Positions 27,313 to 35,658 of a stretch of DNA of 64,000 bases are shown here, one piece after another. Below the pieces are notes generated by a model, which was given only the letters and a program-made list of their open reading frames with translations, ran no database searches and had not been told where the DNA came from. The DNA is from Pseudohaliea rubra DSM 19751 (lineage in GTDB: Bacteria > Pseudomonadota > Gammaproteobacteria > Pseudomonadales > Halieaceae). The position numbers were made by a program, and so were the translations under genes. The stretch lies in the NCBI RefSeq assembly GCF_000764025.1, contig NZ_KN234745.1:186001-250000 (forward strand), read 5' to 3'. The stretch's first letter is position 1. Each line of letters starts with the position of its first letter.

Positions 27313-28296
27313 TCAATCCTCGTGCTTCGCTCTGTGCATAGCGACCACGAACAGGCCGCGCAGTTCGTCGGGGCCGTAGCCGGTCGCCTTGTCGTCGGGA
27401 TATTCCTGCTTGATCAGGGCAAGCGTTGCCGGGCTGATCTCTGAACCCGCCTTGCCGTGGCACTGCAGGCACATGCCGTTGGTGACGATCGGATAGTAGG
27501 CCACCACCTCGTCATCGCGCTCGCGCAGCGCAGGCGCAGGCTTCTCTCCAGCAGCGAGCGCTCCCTGGAGCTCACGAATGATAGCGAGCTCCTCCGCATC
27601 GGCCGCATTGGCCGGGTTGCGCGGCCGGTCGCTCACCCGACGGATAGACGCATCGAGCTTGGCCGACATCTCGGCCGCGATCGGCTGAGCCCGCGCCTTG
27701 CAGAACGTGACGGCATGCTCGGGACCGCCCTCCTTCAAGGCCTTCTTCAGGTTACTGCCGAGCTCGGTCTTGGTCTGCATGGCTACCTGCTGCCCGTAGC
27801 GAAGGTAGTCCTGCGTGGTAACGGGCCCCGCTCCCCTCGCTGCGTAGCGCGCCCGGTCGCGGGCATAGGACCAACCCGGCCTGTCCAGGGGCGTGTAATA
27901 AAGGTAATAAGCGACCGCATCGAGCGTGGCCTCGTCGAAGGACAGCTTCGGCATGAGACCGAAGCGGTTCACCGCACCGCGCATGCGGGCGTTGGTGGCG
28001 GACGGATCGTTGACGAAATTCACGAGGTCGCGGCGGAAGGCCTCGAAGGAACCATTGCCCATGAGGTAGCGGTGGCGGATAGCCGCCATGGGCGGGGCGA
28101 TCCGGTCAGCCGGCGCCGCATCGGGGCTATGGCAGGTAAAGCAGGCGCTCTCGAGCGTCTGGAAGCCCGTGGCCATGGCGCTCTCGTCCAGCGTCTCTTC
28201 AGCGTTGGCGACAGCGACCCCGAGCGTTGCGGCGAGCGCTGTTGCCAGTAGCGCCCCCGGCACACGGCGGGTATTGAAGCAGTTCTGTCTTGTCAT
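27313..28296 (-). CDS. Diheme c-type cytochrome with DUF3365 (Tll0287-like) domain
   Basis: A 327-residue exported protein. The signal peptide ends at about residue 32 (VAVANA). An N-terminal monoheme cytochrome c domain has CFTCH at 52-56. The second part is a DUF3365 sensor-like domain (about 160-327) with its own CLQCH at 276-280. DUF3365 proteins are thought to sense redox state or gases through a heme. The gene diverges from an Fe-S type Rrf2 regulator and is followed by the NifX-like gene. This suggests a redox or nitric-oxide response unit in the periplasm. Confidence 0.85.
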   Translation of the reverse strand: MTRQNCFNTRRVPGALLATALAATLGVAVANAEETLDESAMATGFQTLESACFTCHSPDAAPADRIAPPMAAIRHRYLMGNGSFEAFRRDLVNFVNDPSATNARMRGAVNRFGLMPKLSFDEATLDAVAYYLYYTPLDRPGWSYARDRARYAARGAGPVTTQDYLRYGQQVAMQTKTELGSNLKKALKEGGPEHAVTFCKARAQPIAAEMSAKLDASIRRVSDRPRNPANAADAEELAIIRELQGALAAGEKPAPALRERDDEVVAYYPIVTNGMCLQCHGKAGSEISPATLALIKQEYPDDKATGYGPDELRGLFVVAMHRAKHED

Positions 28297-28351
28297 CGCG
28301 AACTCCAGTCAGGCGGGGGGAACTTTCCTCGCCGGTCAATAAGTGTTATTT

Positions 28352-28379
28352 GTTATAATAGTTTAATGTTCTAATGCAA
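28352..28379 (-). promoter_or_regulatory. Divergent promoter region between cytochrome and Rrf2 regulator
   Basis: For the cytochrome gene on the minus strand: -35 TTGCAT (28374-28379), 16-bp spacer, -10 TATAAC (28352-28357). On the plus strand a perfect TATAAT (28354-28359) can serve the regulator gene, though no good -35 is seen. The overlap of the two -10 boxes in a short AT-rich tract suits control by the Rrf2 protein. Confidence 0.6.
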
Positions 28380-28411
28380 GGCAAGCACGGGAAAGCCCGG
28401 GAGACTGAACG

Positions 28412-28855
28412 ATGCGATTGACCAGCTACACAAATTACTCGCTGCGCATCCTCATGTACTGCGCGCTCCACCGGGACCGGCTCGTAACGATCCCGGAAGT
28501 GGCGGAGGCCTACGGCATCTCCCGGGCGCACTTGCTGAAATCGGCGCGGCACCTCGGCCAGCTGGGCTATCTGCGGACGGTCCGAGGGCGCAACGGCGGC
28601 ATTGCACTCGCCCGCGCACCGGAGGCTATCCCGGTCGGCCAGGCGGTCCGCGACCTCGAAGACACCGGCGACTTCGTGGAGTGCTTCAATCCAGCGCGCA
28701 ACCGGTGCCGTATCGCCGGCACCTGCAAACTCACGGGGTTGCTGCGGCGGGGCCTCGAAGGCTTCTACCGCGAGCTGAACGGCAGCACCCTCGCTGATCT
28801 CGTAACAGACGAGACCGCCCTTCGCGATCGACTGGCGCTGGCAGCCATAGCGTGA
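28412..28855 (+). CDS. Rrf2-family iron-sulfur regulator, NsrR-like
   Basis: A 147-residue regulator. It has an N-terminal winged helix with MRLTSYTNYSLRILMY and the Rrf2 signature RGRNGGIALAR. Three cysteines, Cys91, Cys99 and Cys105, are spaced nearly as in NsrR (91, 96, 102) and would hold a [2Fe-2S] or [4Fe-4S] cluster. NsrR senses nitric oxide; the neighbours here fit that role. It is divergent from the diheme cytochrome and likely controls it and itself. Confidence 0.88.
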   Translation: MRLTSYTNYSLRILMYCALHRDRLVTIPEVAEAYGISRAHLLKSARHLGQLGYLRTVRGRNGGIALARAPEAIPVGQAVRDLEDTGDFVECFNPARNRCRIAGTCKLTGLLRRGLEGFYRELNGSTLADLVTDETALRDRLALAAIA

Positions 28856-28903
28856 ACCAACCGACCAGGGCCGGCGCAGAAGCCTGCCCGGAGACCAGAT
28901 CAA

Positions 28904-29659
28904 TCAGTTGACGATATCTTCGCGAAAAACGCCTGCGTTACCGGTGGAAACCTGCAGTGCCCGGATTTCGAGAACCCGTGCCTCGCCCTTCGCTGGAGGC
29001 AGCGTACCGGCGAAGCGACCTGTCTCACCGGTGAACGCCAGCGGGGCGCGGTGAAGGATCTCGCCCTCGCGATAAAGCAGCGCTTCCACCCGGTAGTCCC
29101 CGGCCCGCCAGGGGCCGTCGTCGGTGATCGTGCAGCCGCAGAGCATGGAGACATCAGCCTCGATGCTCAGCCCCGCCCGCGTGCTGTCGTAGCCGACAAG
29201 GTCCACCAGCAACCCGTTCAGGTGCAGCACCAGTGGATACGTGGAGCGGTCCTGACCGGGCAGGAGCCAGGTGGTCGTCGTCACCCGTTGCCGCCCCTGG
29301 GCCACCGCCTGAGGCCCCGTCACACTGACCTCGATGCGCCTGGGCTGCTCGAGGTCCAGGGTCAGTGCCAGACTGGCTGCATCGTCGCTAACGGCGGTAG
29401 CGCCGCGAGGCCGCGGCTCGCTCATGAGCGCCGCCGTGTCGCCCGTCCCCCCGGCCACGGCGCCGCCGCCGAGGAGCTCCCCCGTGTCCGCGTCGCGCAC
29501 CGTCGCGTAGAGCCCGCCCACGCCCGTGCCGATGAATTTCGCGTCATCGGCGCGCACGAGGATGCGCAGCGGTGTGTCCTCGGCCCGCACCCCGGTCAGG
29601 GGAACGGCGCTGGCCAGCAACAGGATTACGAAAAGCGGGAGACGGCGGCGTCGATGCAT
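28904..29659 (-). CDS. Exported protein of unknown function
   Basis: 251 residues, not recognised. A signal peptide is evident: RRRR, a hydrophobic core LFVILLLASAVPL and a cut near VRAED. The mature part looks beta-rich, with repeated R(I/V)EVSV and ALTLDL strands, and carries one conspicuous cluster MLCGCTITDDGPWRAGDY. The cysteine pair (CGC) could bind metal or be redox active. It is convergent with the regulator gene and divergent from the ETHE1-like gene. Confidence 0.7.
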   Translation of the reverse strand: MHRRRRLPLFVILLLASAVPLTGVRAEDTPLRILVRADDAKFIGTGVGGLYATVRDADTGELLGGGAVAGGTGDTAALMSEPRPRGATAVSDDAASLALTLDLEQPRRIEVSVTGPQAVAQGRQRVTTTTWLLPGQDRSTYPLVLHLNGLLVDLVGYDSTRAGLSIEADVSMLCGCTITDDGPWRAGDYRVEALLYREGEILHRAPLAFTGETGRFAGTLPPAKGEARVLEIRALQVSTGNAGVFREDIVN

Positions 29660-29785
29660 GGCGGGTTCGCTCCGGTAGGATCAGAAAGCTCGGCAGTCTA
29701 CCGGAATCCCGCGCGGTCGGCCTGCTTCCCTGGCCAGCACGATGCTATATCTGAAAAACCGATCTTTATTAACTTTTTTAACGGT

Positions 29786-29814
29786 TTCACCTTTTTCTGG
29801 CCTCGCCCTATGCT
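29786..29814 (+). promoter_or_regulatory. Promoter of the persulfide dioxygenase-peroxiredoxin pair
   Basis: -35 TTCACC (29786-29791), 17-bp spacer, -10 TATGCT (29809-29814), preceded by an AT-rich stretch that may act as an UP element. It gives a leader of about 33 nt before ATG 29853. Confidence 0.65.
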
Positions 29815-29852
29815 GGGTTCACTGCAACACAACAGGCCAAGGGAGAACGCCA

Positions 29853-30737
29853 ATGACCGCCGCCGACGCAAACACCCTGAAACCCGTCGTCACCCATTTT
29901 TTCGACGAGCCGACCAATACTTTCAGCTACGTGGTCGAGGACCCGTCCAGCAGCGCCTGCGCCATCGTCGATTCCGTGCTCGACTTCGATTACGCCGCGG
30001 GGCGGATCGGCTACGCCGGCGCTGACCGCATCATCGCCTTTGTTCGCGAACGCGGGCTGACCGTGGAGTGGATCGTCGAGACCCACGTCCACGCCGACCA
30101 TCTTTCCGCTGCGCCCTATCTGCAGGCTGCCCTGGGCGGCCGCACGGGCATCGGCGAACACATCGATGTCGTTCAGGAAACTTTCGGCAAGATTTTCAAC
30201 GAGGGCACGGAATTCCAGCGCGACGGTTCGCAGTTCGACCGGCTGTTCAAGGACGGCGACCGCTACCGCATCGGTGCGCTGGAGGCAGAAGTGCTGCATA
30301 CGCCCGGCCACACGCCGGCCTGCACCACCCACGTGATCGGCGATGCCGCCTTTGTCGGCGACACGATTTTCATGCCGGATGCCGGCTCCGCCCGCGCCGA
30401 CTTCCCCGGCGGCGACGCGGCCACGCTGTACCGGTCCATCCGCAGGGTACTGAGCCTGCCCGGGGAGACCCGGCTCTTCATGTGCCACGACTACGCCCCC
30501 GGCGGCCGTGAGCTCAAGCACCTGAGCACCGTTGCCGAGCAGCGCGCGGAGAACATTCACGCCCGCGACGGCATCGACGAAGAGACCTTCACCCGCCTGC
30601 GCGAGGAGCGTGACCGCAGCCTGGCCATGCCGCGGCTCATCATTCCCTCGCTGCAGGTCAACATGAAAGCCGGCGAGCTGCCGAACGAGGACGACAACGG
30701 CACGCGCTACCTGCGCGTCCCCCTGAACACGCTGTAA
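29853..30737 (+). CDS. ETHE1-like persulfide dioxygenase (metallo-beta-lactamase fold)
   Basis: A 294-residue metallo-beta-lactamase fold protein. The metal motif THVHADH holds His78, His80, Asp82 and His83; further ligands lie in HTPGHTPAC and VGDTIFMPDAG, and SARADFPGG matches the ETHE1/Blh subgroup rather than glyoxalase II. It likely oxidises glutathione persulfide to sulfite with O2 in sulfide detoxification. Start at ATG 29853 after AAGGGAG. No rhodanese domain is fused. It is followed at 68 nt by a peroxiredoxin. A non-persulfide hydrolase of the same family cannot be excluded. Confidence 0.85.
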   Translation: MTAADANTLKPVVTHFFDEPTNTFSYVVEDPSSSACAIVDSVLDFDYAAGRIGYAGADRIIAFVRERGLTVEWIVETHVHADHLSAAPYLQAALGGRTGIGEHIDVVQETFGKIFNEGTEFQRDGSQFDRLFKDGDRYRIGALEAEVLHTPGHTPACTTHVIGDAAFVGDTIFMPDAGSARADFPGGDAATLYRSIRRVLSLPGETRLFMCHDYAPGGRELKHLSTVAEQRAENIHARDGIDEETFTRLREERDRSLAMPRLIIPSLQVNMKAGELPNEDDNGTRYLRVPLNTL

Positions 30738-30805
30738 GCCAGCGGCGCAAGCCGCCCCTTAACCCGCGCCCGCAGGCGCACACAACCCGAGCAAGGAGCA
30801 AGACC

Positions 30806-31456
30806 ATGGAAGCAAGCAACGAAACGATCGGCCTCCCCCGCCTCAACGAGCCGGCGCCGGCCTTCAACGCCCCGACCACGGACGGGCCCCGCAGCCTCGA
30901 CGATTACAAGGGCAAGTGGCTGGTGCTGTTCTCCCACCCCGCCGACTTCACCCCGGTGTGCACGACGGAGTTCATCGCCTTTGCCCGCCGCGCGGATGAC
31001 TTCCGCCAGCGCGGCGCGGAACTCCTCGGCCTGTCCATCGACAGCACGCACTCGCACATCGCCTGGATGCGCAACATCGAGGAGAAGTTCGGGGTCGAGA
31101 TCCCCTTCCCGATCATCGCGGACCTGAAGATGGATGTCGCCCGCGCCTACGGGATGATCCACCCCGGCGCCGCCGACACCTCCGCGGTGCGCGCGACGTT
31201 CATCATAGACCCCGAGGGGATCCTGCGCGCCATGGTCTACTACCCCATGAGCAACGGCCGCTCCATCGACGAGTTCCTGCGCCTCCTCGATGCGCTGAAG
31301 ACCTCCGATGAGCACGGCGTCGCCACGCCGGAAAACTGGCAGCCGGGCGACAAGGTCATCGTGCCGCCGGCGAAGACGGCAGCGGAAGCCGCCGAGCGCA
31401 TGGCGAGCGGTGAGTACGAGTGCACGGACTTCTACTTCTGTCAGAAGAGCCTCTAA
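30806..31456 (+). CDS. 1-Cys-type peroxiredoxin (Prx6 subfamily)
   Basis: A 216-residue peroxiredoxin. The peroxidatic Cys52 is in DFTPVCTTEF, with the long C-terminal domain of the Prx6 group. Extra cysteines Cys206 and Cys212 near the end are placed as in archaeal Prx6-type enzymes, which use a C-terminal resolving cysteine. It should reduce H2O2 or alkyl peroxides. It sits in one transcript with the persulfide dioxygenase and ends at a strong terminator, giving a sulfide and peroxide defence pair. Confidence 0.92.
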   Translation: MEASNETIGLPRLNEPAPAFNAPTTDGPRSLDDYKGKWLVLFSHPADFTPVCTTEFIAFARRADDFRQRGAELLGLSIDSTHSHIAWMRNIEEKFGVEIPFPIIADLKMDVARAYGMIHPGAADTSAVRATFIIDPEGILRAMVYYPMSNGRSIDEFLRLLDALKTSDEHGVATPENWQPGDKVIVPPAKTAAEAAERMASGEYECTDFYFCQKSL

Positions 31457-31473
31457 GCTTCGGCTCCGTTATC

Positions 31474-31502
31474 GCCCCGGCCCTGAGCCGGGGCTTTTTT
31501 TT
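31474..31502 (+). terminator. Rho-independent terminator after the peroxiredoxin gene
   Basis: A perfect 8-bp stem GCCCCGGC/GCCGGGGC around CCTGA, followed by eight T. Confidence 0.95.
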
Positions 31503-31877
31503 GGTTCTTCGTAGCCTTCCGGGGGGCAGCTTTAGCTGGCCGGGCGCTGCTCGAGATTCATGCATCGCAGCATTCCGGGCCGGCTGCGGGAGGGTGCCGC
31601 CGGTCCCTCTACCATATAGGCTCGGCGCCCGTTCTCGTCCTGGAGCGAAAATACCAGGGCCTTGGCCTCCTCTGCTGCCGCGAAGTACCCTTCAGGGGCT
31701 CGCCGGCAATGTGGTGGACGCTGTTTTCGTCCGCAGCGTGAAGCATCGGTGCAAGGAGCGACAGAACAGGGGCAGCATGCGAACCATGGCACGATACCTC
31801 GCCGCGACTGATCACGCCGTGAACACGAGCCGGCGCAGCGCCGGGCGGCCACCGAAAGCACCGGTGGTAGAAAGCTG
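31503..31877. other. Gap of 375 bp; possible decayed gene on the minus strand
   Basis: No intact gene was seen. On the minus strand a frame ending at 31532 has a natural-looking stretch of about 55 codons (APEGYFAAAEEAKALV, then FSLQDENGRRAYMVEG), with GC-rich third positions. An adjacent minus frame just upstream also looks protein-like (MLHAADENSVHHIAGEP). A single frameshift near 31690 would join them. This may be a broken small gene or chance. The plus strand holds only the leader of the SSF gene. Confidence 0.3.
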
Positions 31878-33440
31878 ATGGCAACGCTCGACTGGTGGGT
31901 CATCGGCTCCTACCTCGCTGGCATGCTGCTCCTTGCCCTCGGTCTCGGTCGGCACCAGCATTCCCGGGAGGACTATTATCTGGCGGGCCGCGGCCTGCCG
32001 AACTGGGCCTTGGCTACATCGATCATTGCCACTCAGTGCTCTACCAACAGCCTGCTCGGCGCGCCCGCCTTCGTCGGCTTTGCCGCGGCCGGCGGGCTGC
32101 TCTGGCTGCAGTACGAACTCGCGGTGCCGCTGGCGATGCTTGCGCTCTGCTTCCTGTTTGCGCCGGTCCACGCGAGCGGTGTGATCTCGATCTATGCGTT
32201 TCTGGAAAAGCGCCTCGGGCCGGCGGCCCGTCTGCTGGCCAGCGGCTGCTTCCTCGTTTTCCGGGGGGTCGCCACCGGGGTCACGGTCTACGGCGTCGCC
32301 TCGGTACTGGGGCTTATCACGGAGCTCAGCTACCCCGTGGCCGTTTGCCTGCTCATGGGTATCACGATCGCCTACGACGTGCTCGGCGGCATGCGCGCGG
32401 TGGTCATCTCCGACATGATGCAGATGGTCCTGCTGGTGGCGGCCGTGCTGTTTGCCCTCGCCTGGCTGGCCGAGCCGCTGCTCGCGGACCTCGACGGACT
32501 TGCGCCCCGGCTCGGGCCCCTGGTGAACGACTGGGGGCTGACCACGGGCAACGACTACGGCTTTTGGCCGATGCTCTTCGGTGGCTTTTTCCTCTATGTG
32601 GCCTACTACGGCTGTGACCAGAGCCAGGCGCAACGGCTGCTGGCAGCGCGGGACCGGCAGGGCCTCGAACGGGTGCTGGTCCTGAATGGCCTGCTCCGCT
32701 TTCCCCTGGTGCTCGCCTACTGCCTTCTCGGCCTGGGTCTGGCAGCCTATGCGACGCGGCAGCCGGAATTTCTGGCATCCCTGCCGCGCACGGCGGACGG
32801 CAGCGCCAACATCAACCTTGTCTTTCCGGCCTTCGTCTCCCGGGAGTTCGCTCCGGGCTTCGCCGGCCTCGCCATCGTCGGTCTGTTCGCGGCCGCCATG
32901 TCCTCTATCGACTCGGCGCTCAACAGCCTCTCTGCAGCCACGCTGGAGGACTTTATCGACCGGGGCCGGTTGCGCAGCGAAGAGCAGCTGTTCCGCCTCT
33001 CGCGCCTCGTGACCCTCGCCTGGGGAGCGGCGGCCGTGGGTTTTTCCTTCACCGTGGAGCGTATCGCTCCCACCGTGCTCGAGGCCATCAACAAGGTGGG
33101 CTCCATGGCCAACGGGCCGCTCCTGGCGCTGTTCCTACTGGCGCTCCTTGTCTCCGGGGCGCGGGGCCTGCCGGCACTGGGCGGATTCCTTGTGGGTATC
33201 GGCGGTAATATCATTATCGCGCTGACGCTGCCCGGGGTCTCCTGGCTTTGGTGGAATGTCTCCGGCCTGCTGCTGGCGCTGGCTGCGGCCCTGGTGCTCA
33301 CCGCAGTGCAGGGACACCCGCTGAACCTGCAGGCTCTTCGCCTGCCGGGGCGGCGCAGCCTCCGCTGGCTCGGCGCCGGCACAGCGTCGATCATCGCCGT
33401 CCTGGGCGCTGTCCAGGTGCTGTCCCGGGGGCTCGGTTGA
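31878..33440 (+). CDS. Sodium:solute symporter (SSF family)
   Basis: A 520-residue membrane protein with about 13-14 helices. The N-terminal REDYYLAGRGLPNW and the SSF signature region GLFAAAMSSIDSALNSLSA are typical of the LeuT-fold SSF family (PutP, SGLT). Substrate cannot be told from sequence; it may be a sugar, amino acid or organic acid taken up with Na+. It stands alone between two transcription units. Confidence 0.9.
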   Translation: MATLDWWVIGSYLAGMLLLALGLGRHQHSREDYYLAGRGLPNWALATSIIATQCSTNSLLGAPAFVGFAAAGGLLWLQYELAVPLAMLALCFLFAPVHASGVISIYAFLEKRLGPAARLLASGCFLVFRGVATGVTVYGVASVLGLITELSYPVAVCLLMGITIAYDVLGGMRAVVISDMMQMVLLVAAVLFALAWLAEPLLADLDGLAPRLGPLVNDWGLTTGNDYGFWPMLFGGFFLYVAYYGCDQSQAQRLLAARDRQGLERVLVLNGLLRFPLVLAYCLLGLGLAAYATRQPEFLASLPRTADGSANINLVFPAFVSREFAPGFAGLAIVGLFAAAMSSIDSALNSLSAATLEDFIDRGRLRSEEQLFRLSRLVTLAWGAAAVGFSFTVERIAPTVLEAINKVGSMANGPLLALFLLALLVSGARGLPALGGFLVGIGGNIIIALTLPGVSWLWWNVSGLLLALAAALVLTAVQGHPLNLQALRLPGRRSLRWLGAGTASIIAVLGAVQVLSRGLG

Positions 33441-33455
33441 CAGGTCCGATGCCTC

Positions 33456-33485
33456 TTGCAAAGCGCCCCACAGCCCCCATACTGT
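33456..33485 (+). promoter_or_regulatory. Promoter of yccA
   Basis: -35 TTGCAA (33456-33461), 18-bp spacer, -10 TACTGT (33480-33485), about 65 nt before the yccA start. Confidence 0.55.
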
Positions 33486-33555
33486 AGGACAGTGTCGGGG
33501 AACCATTAGTGGTGGCCCCGGTCTTACTTCAGCACGTGTTCCGACGGAGTTAACG

Positions 33556-34230
33556 ATGGAGAACAGAAGCCTTTATAACGTTGCCAGCAGCGGCATGGAG
33601 CAGGCGGCCAGCACCAATAAGGTGCTTCGCAATACCTACATGCTGCTGGGAATGACCCTGCTCTTCAGCGCTGGCACGGCGGGCGTGTCCATGGCCCTGG
33701 GCCTCGGCCACGGCGCCGCGCTGGTGCTGACGCTCGTCGGCTTCGGATTATTATTCGTGGTCAACCGCCTCGCCGACACGGCGAAAGGCCTGCCGGCGAT
33801 CTTCGCCTTTACCGGTGTCATGGGCGCTTCCCTGGGGCCGCTCCTCAGCTACTACCTGTCGATGCCCGGCGGCTCAACGCTGGTACTGCAGGCACTCGGC
33901 GGCACCGCCGTGGTGTTCTTCGCTTTGTCGGCCTATGCGCTGACCACCCGCAAGGACTTCTCCTTCCTGGGCGGTTTCCTCATGGTCGGCCTGCTGGTCG
34001 CCGTGGTGGCGATGATCGCCAATATTTTCCTGGCGATCCCGGCCCTGTCACTCACGATCTCCTCGGCTGTGGTGTTCATCATGTCGGGCCTGATCCTTTA
34101 TGACACCAGCCGCATCATCCACGGCGGCGAGACCAACTACATCCGCGCCACGGTGGGCCTGTATCTGAACATCTACAACCTGTTCATCCACCTGCTGAGC
34201 CTGCTCACGGCGCTCGGCGGCGACGATTGA
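33556..34230 (+). CDS. yccA: BAX inhibitor-1 / YccA family membrane protein
   Basis: A 224-residue, seven-helix inner membrane protein. The C-terminal family motif GLILYDTSRIIHGGETNYIR and the following LYLNIYNLFIHLL are diagnostic. In E. coli YccA binds and modulates the FtsH protease. It precedes tusD, as in Pseudomonas, but a terminator lies between them. Confidence 0.95.
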   Translation: MENRSLYNVASSGMEQAASTNKVLRNTYMLLGMTLLFSAGTAGVSMALGLGHGAALVLTLVGFGLLFVVNRLADTAKGLPAIFAFTGVMGASLGPLLSYYLSMPGGSTLVLQALGGTAVVFFALSAYALTTRKDFSFLGGFLMVGLLVAVVAMIANIFLAIPALSLTISSAVVFIMSGLILYDTSRIIHGGETNYIRATVGLYLNIYNLFIHLLSLLTALGGDD

Positions 34231-34252
34231 CGGGGCCCCGCGCCGCCCCGGA

Positions 34253-34277
34253 AACCCCGGCCCTGCCGGGGTTTTTT
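34253..34277 (+). terminator. Rho-independent terminator after yccA
   Basis: A 9-bp stem AACCCCGGC/GCCGGGGTT around CCT, with the T-run extending to 34277. tusD starts 18 nt later, so the tus operon depends on read-through or on a promoter inside this area. Confidence 0.9.
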
Positions 34278-34294
34278 GTTTATACTCCATCCCC

Positions 34295-34696
34295 ATGCGT
34301 TACGCCCTCCTCGTGCTCGCCCCGCCCCAGGCCAGCGCCGTGCACCGCGCCGCCATCGCTCTCTGCGAAGCCGCCATCGCGGCGGGGCACGCGCTGCCCC
34401 GGGTTTTCTTCTCCGACGCGGGGACGCAGGTGGCCCTCGACAGCACTGTACCCCCCGGCGACGAGCCGTCCGCCCGGGAGGGATGGCAGGCCCTGGCCCG
34501 CAACCACGGCGTTGAGCTCATCGCCTGTATCGGCTCGGCCGTGCGCCATGGGGTGCTCGATGCGGACGAGGCCGCCCGCTTCGAGCGCCCGGCCGCCACC
34601 CTGGCGGAGGGCTTTACCCTTGGCGGACTCGGTCTGCTGGTCGAGGCCACCGCAGCCGCTGACCGGGCCCTGACCTTCGGCGGCGGTGCGCCGTGA
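34295..34696 (+). CDS. tusD: Sulfurtransferase complex subunit TusD
   Basis: A 133-residue DsrE-family protein. TusBCD relays persulfide sulfur from TusA to TusE for 2-thiouridine in tRNA wobble positions. The sulfur-carrying cysteine lies in ELIACIGSAVRHG (Cys78). It overlaps tusC by 4 nt. Confidence 0.92.
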   Translation: MRYALLVLAPPQASAVHRAAIALCEAAIAAGHALPRVFFSDAGTQVALDSTVPPGDEPSAREGWQALARNHGVELIACIGSAVRHGVLDADEAARFERPAATLAEGFTLGGLGLLVEATAAADRALTFGGGAP

Positions 34697-35049
34697 AGGC
34701 GACACTGCTGCTCATGAACCGGGCGCCCTACGCCGGTACCCTCGCGCGGGCGGGGCTGGATGCCGCCCTCGCCTACGCCGCCTTCGACCAGTCGGTGAGC
34801 GTGCTCTTCGCCGGTCCCGGCGTCCTGCAGCTGGCGCCGGCACAGGAGCCGGCAGCCATCGGCCGCAAAAGCCTGCGCCGGTTGATCGACTCCATGCCGC
34901 TCTACGACCTCGAGGCGGTCTATGCCGACAGCGAAGCGCTTGACCGCCACGGCCTGGCAGAGGATGACCTGCCCGCCTTCGTCACCGTGCTCGATCCCGC
35001 GGCCCAGCGCGAGCTGCAGGACCGGCACGAACACCTGCTGGCTTTCTGA
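34693..35049 (+). CDS. tusC: Sulfurtransferase complex subunit TusC
   Basis: A 118-residue DsrF-like protein with the N-terminus LLLMNRAPYAGTLARAGLDA and a DsrE-fold core. GTG start within the tusD stop (GTGA) and end overlapping the tusB ATG by one base: tight coupling for a hexameric TusBCD complex. Confidence 0.9.
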   Translation: MKATLLLMNRAPYAGTLARAGLDAALAYAAFDQSVSVLFAGPGVLQLAPAQEPAAIGRKSLRRLIDSMPLYDLEAVYADSEALDRHGLAEDDLPAFVTVLDPAAQRELQDRHEHLLAF

Positions 35050-35336
35050 TGGCGCTGCACACGGTCAACCTGCTCCCCGGCGCCCGGGCCGCCGAGACTG
35101 TCCTGGCCCAGCTCCGGGAAGGTGACGCGGTTCTGTTCCACGGCGATGGAGCCTGGCACGTCGCCGCTCCCGGCCTGACGGCCTGGGCGGAAAGCGGGGC
35201 CACGCTCCACGTACTGGCTGCCGACCTAGCCGCCTGCGGACTCACGGAGCGCTGCGACTCGCGCGTCGCGGTGGCCGACGCCGCCGGCTTCCTCGCCCTG
35301 ACCGAGCAGCACACCGCCCAGCGGGCCTGGTTCTGA
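35049..35336 (+). CDS. tusB: Sulfurtransferase complex subunit TusB
   Basis: A 95-residue DsrH-like protein, the usual length. Recognised by its place between tusC and tusE and the C-terminal LTEQHTAQRAWF. It shares the last base of tusC. Confidence 0.88.
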   Translation: MALHTVNLLPGARAAETVLAQLREGDAVLFHGDGAWHVAAPGLTAWAESGATLHVLAADLAACGLTERCDSRVAVADAAGFLALTEQHTAQRAWF

Positions 35337-35343
35337 CCCGCTC

Positions 35344-35658
35344 ATGGCCCTGCCTCCGCTGGACAAGGACGGCTTCCTCCGCGACAGCGGCGACTGGGAC
35401 CGCGACGTCGCCGCGGCGCTCGCCGTCGAGGAGGGTATCGCCCTGGGCGATGCCCACTGGGAGGTGCTCGAACTTCTACGGCGTTATTACGCCACCTTCG
35501 ACAGCTCGCCGGCCATGCGGGCGCTGGTGAAGTATTGCCGGCAGGAGCTCGGCCCCGACAAGGGCACGAGCCTCTACCTTCTCAAGCTCTTCCCCGGTTC
35601 GCCGGCGAAGGTCAGCGCCCGCCTCGCCGGCCTGCCCCGGCCGGCGAACTGCCTGTGA
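35344..35658 (+). CDS. tusE: Sulfur relay protein TusE / DsrC family
   Basis: 104 residues ending GLPRPANCL, with the conserved penultimate Cys103. The second cysteine of dissimilatory DsrC proteins, about ten residues upstream, is replaced (KVSARLAG). This is therefore the tRNA-thiolation type (TusE), which passes sulfur to MnmA, and not a sulfite reductase partner. TusA and MnmA are not in the window. The stop overlaps the GTG start of trmA. Confidence 0.93.
   Translation: MALPPLDKDGFLRDSGDWDRDVAAALAVEEGIALGDAHWEVLELLRRYYATFDSSPAMRALVKYCRQELGPDKGTSLYLLKLFPGSPAKVSARLAGLPRPANCL

Noticed and set aside
35344-35658. DsrC of a dissimilatory sulfur oxidation (dsr) system
   Set aside because: Only the penultimate cysteine is kept; the second DsrC cysteine is absent and no dsrAB genes are nearby, so TusE is the better call.
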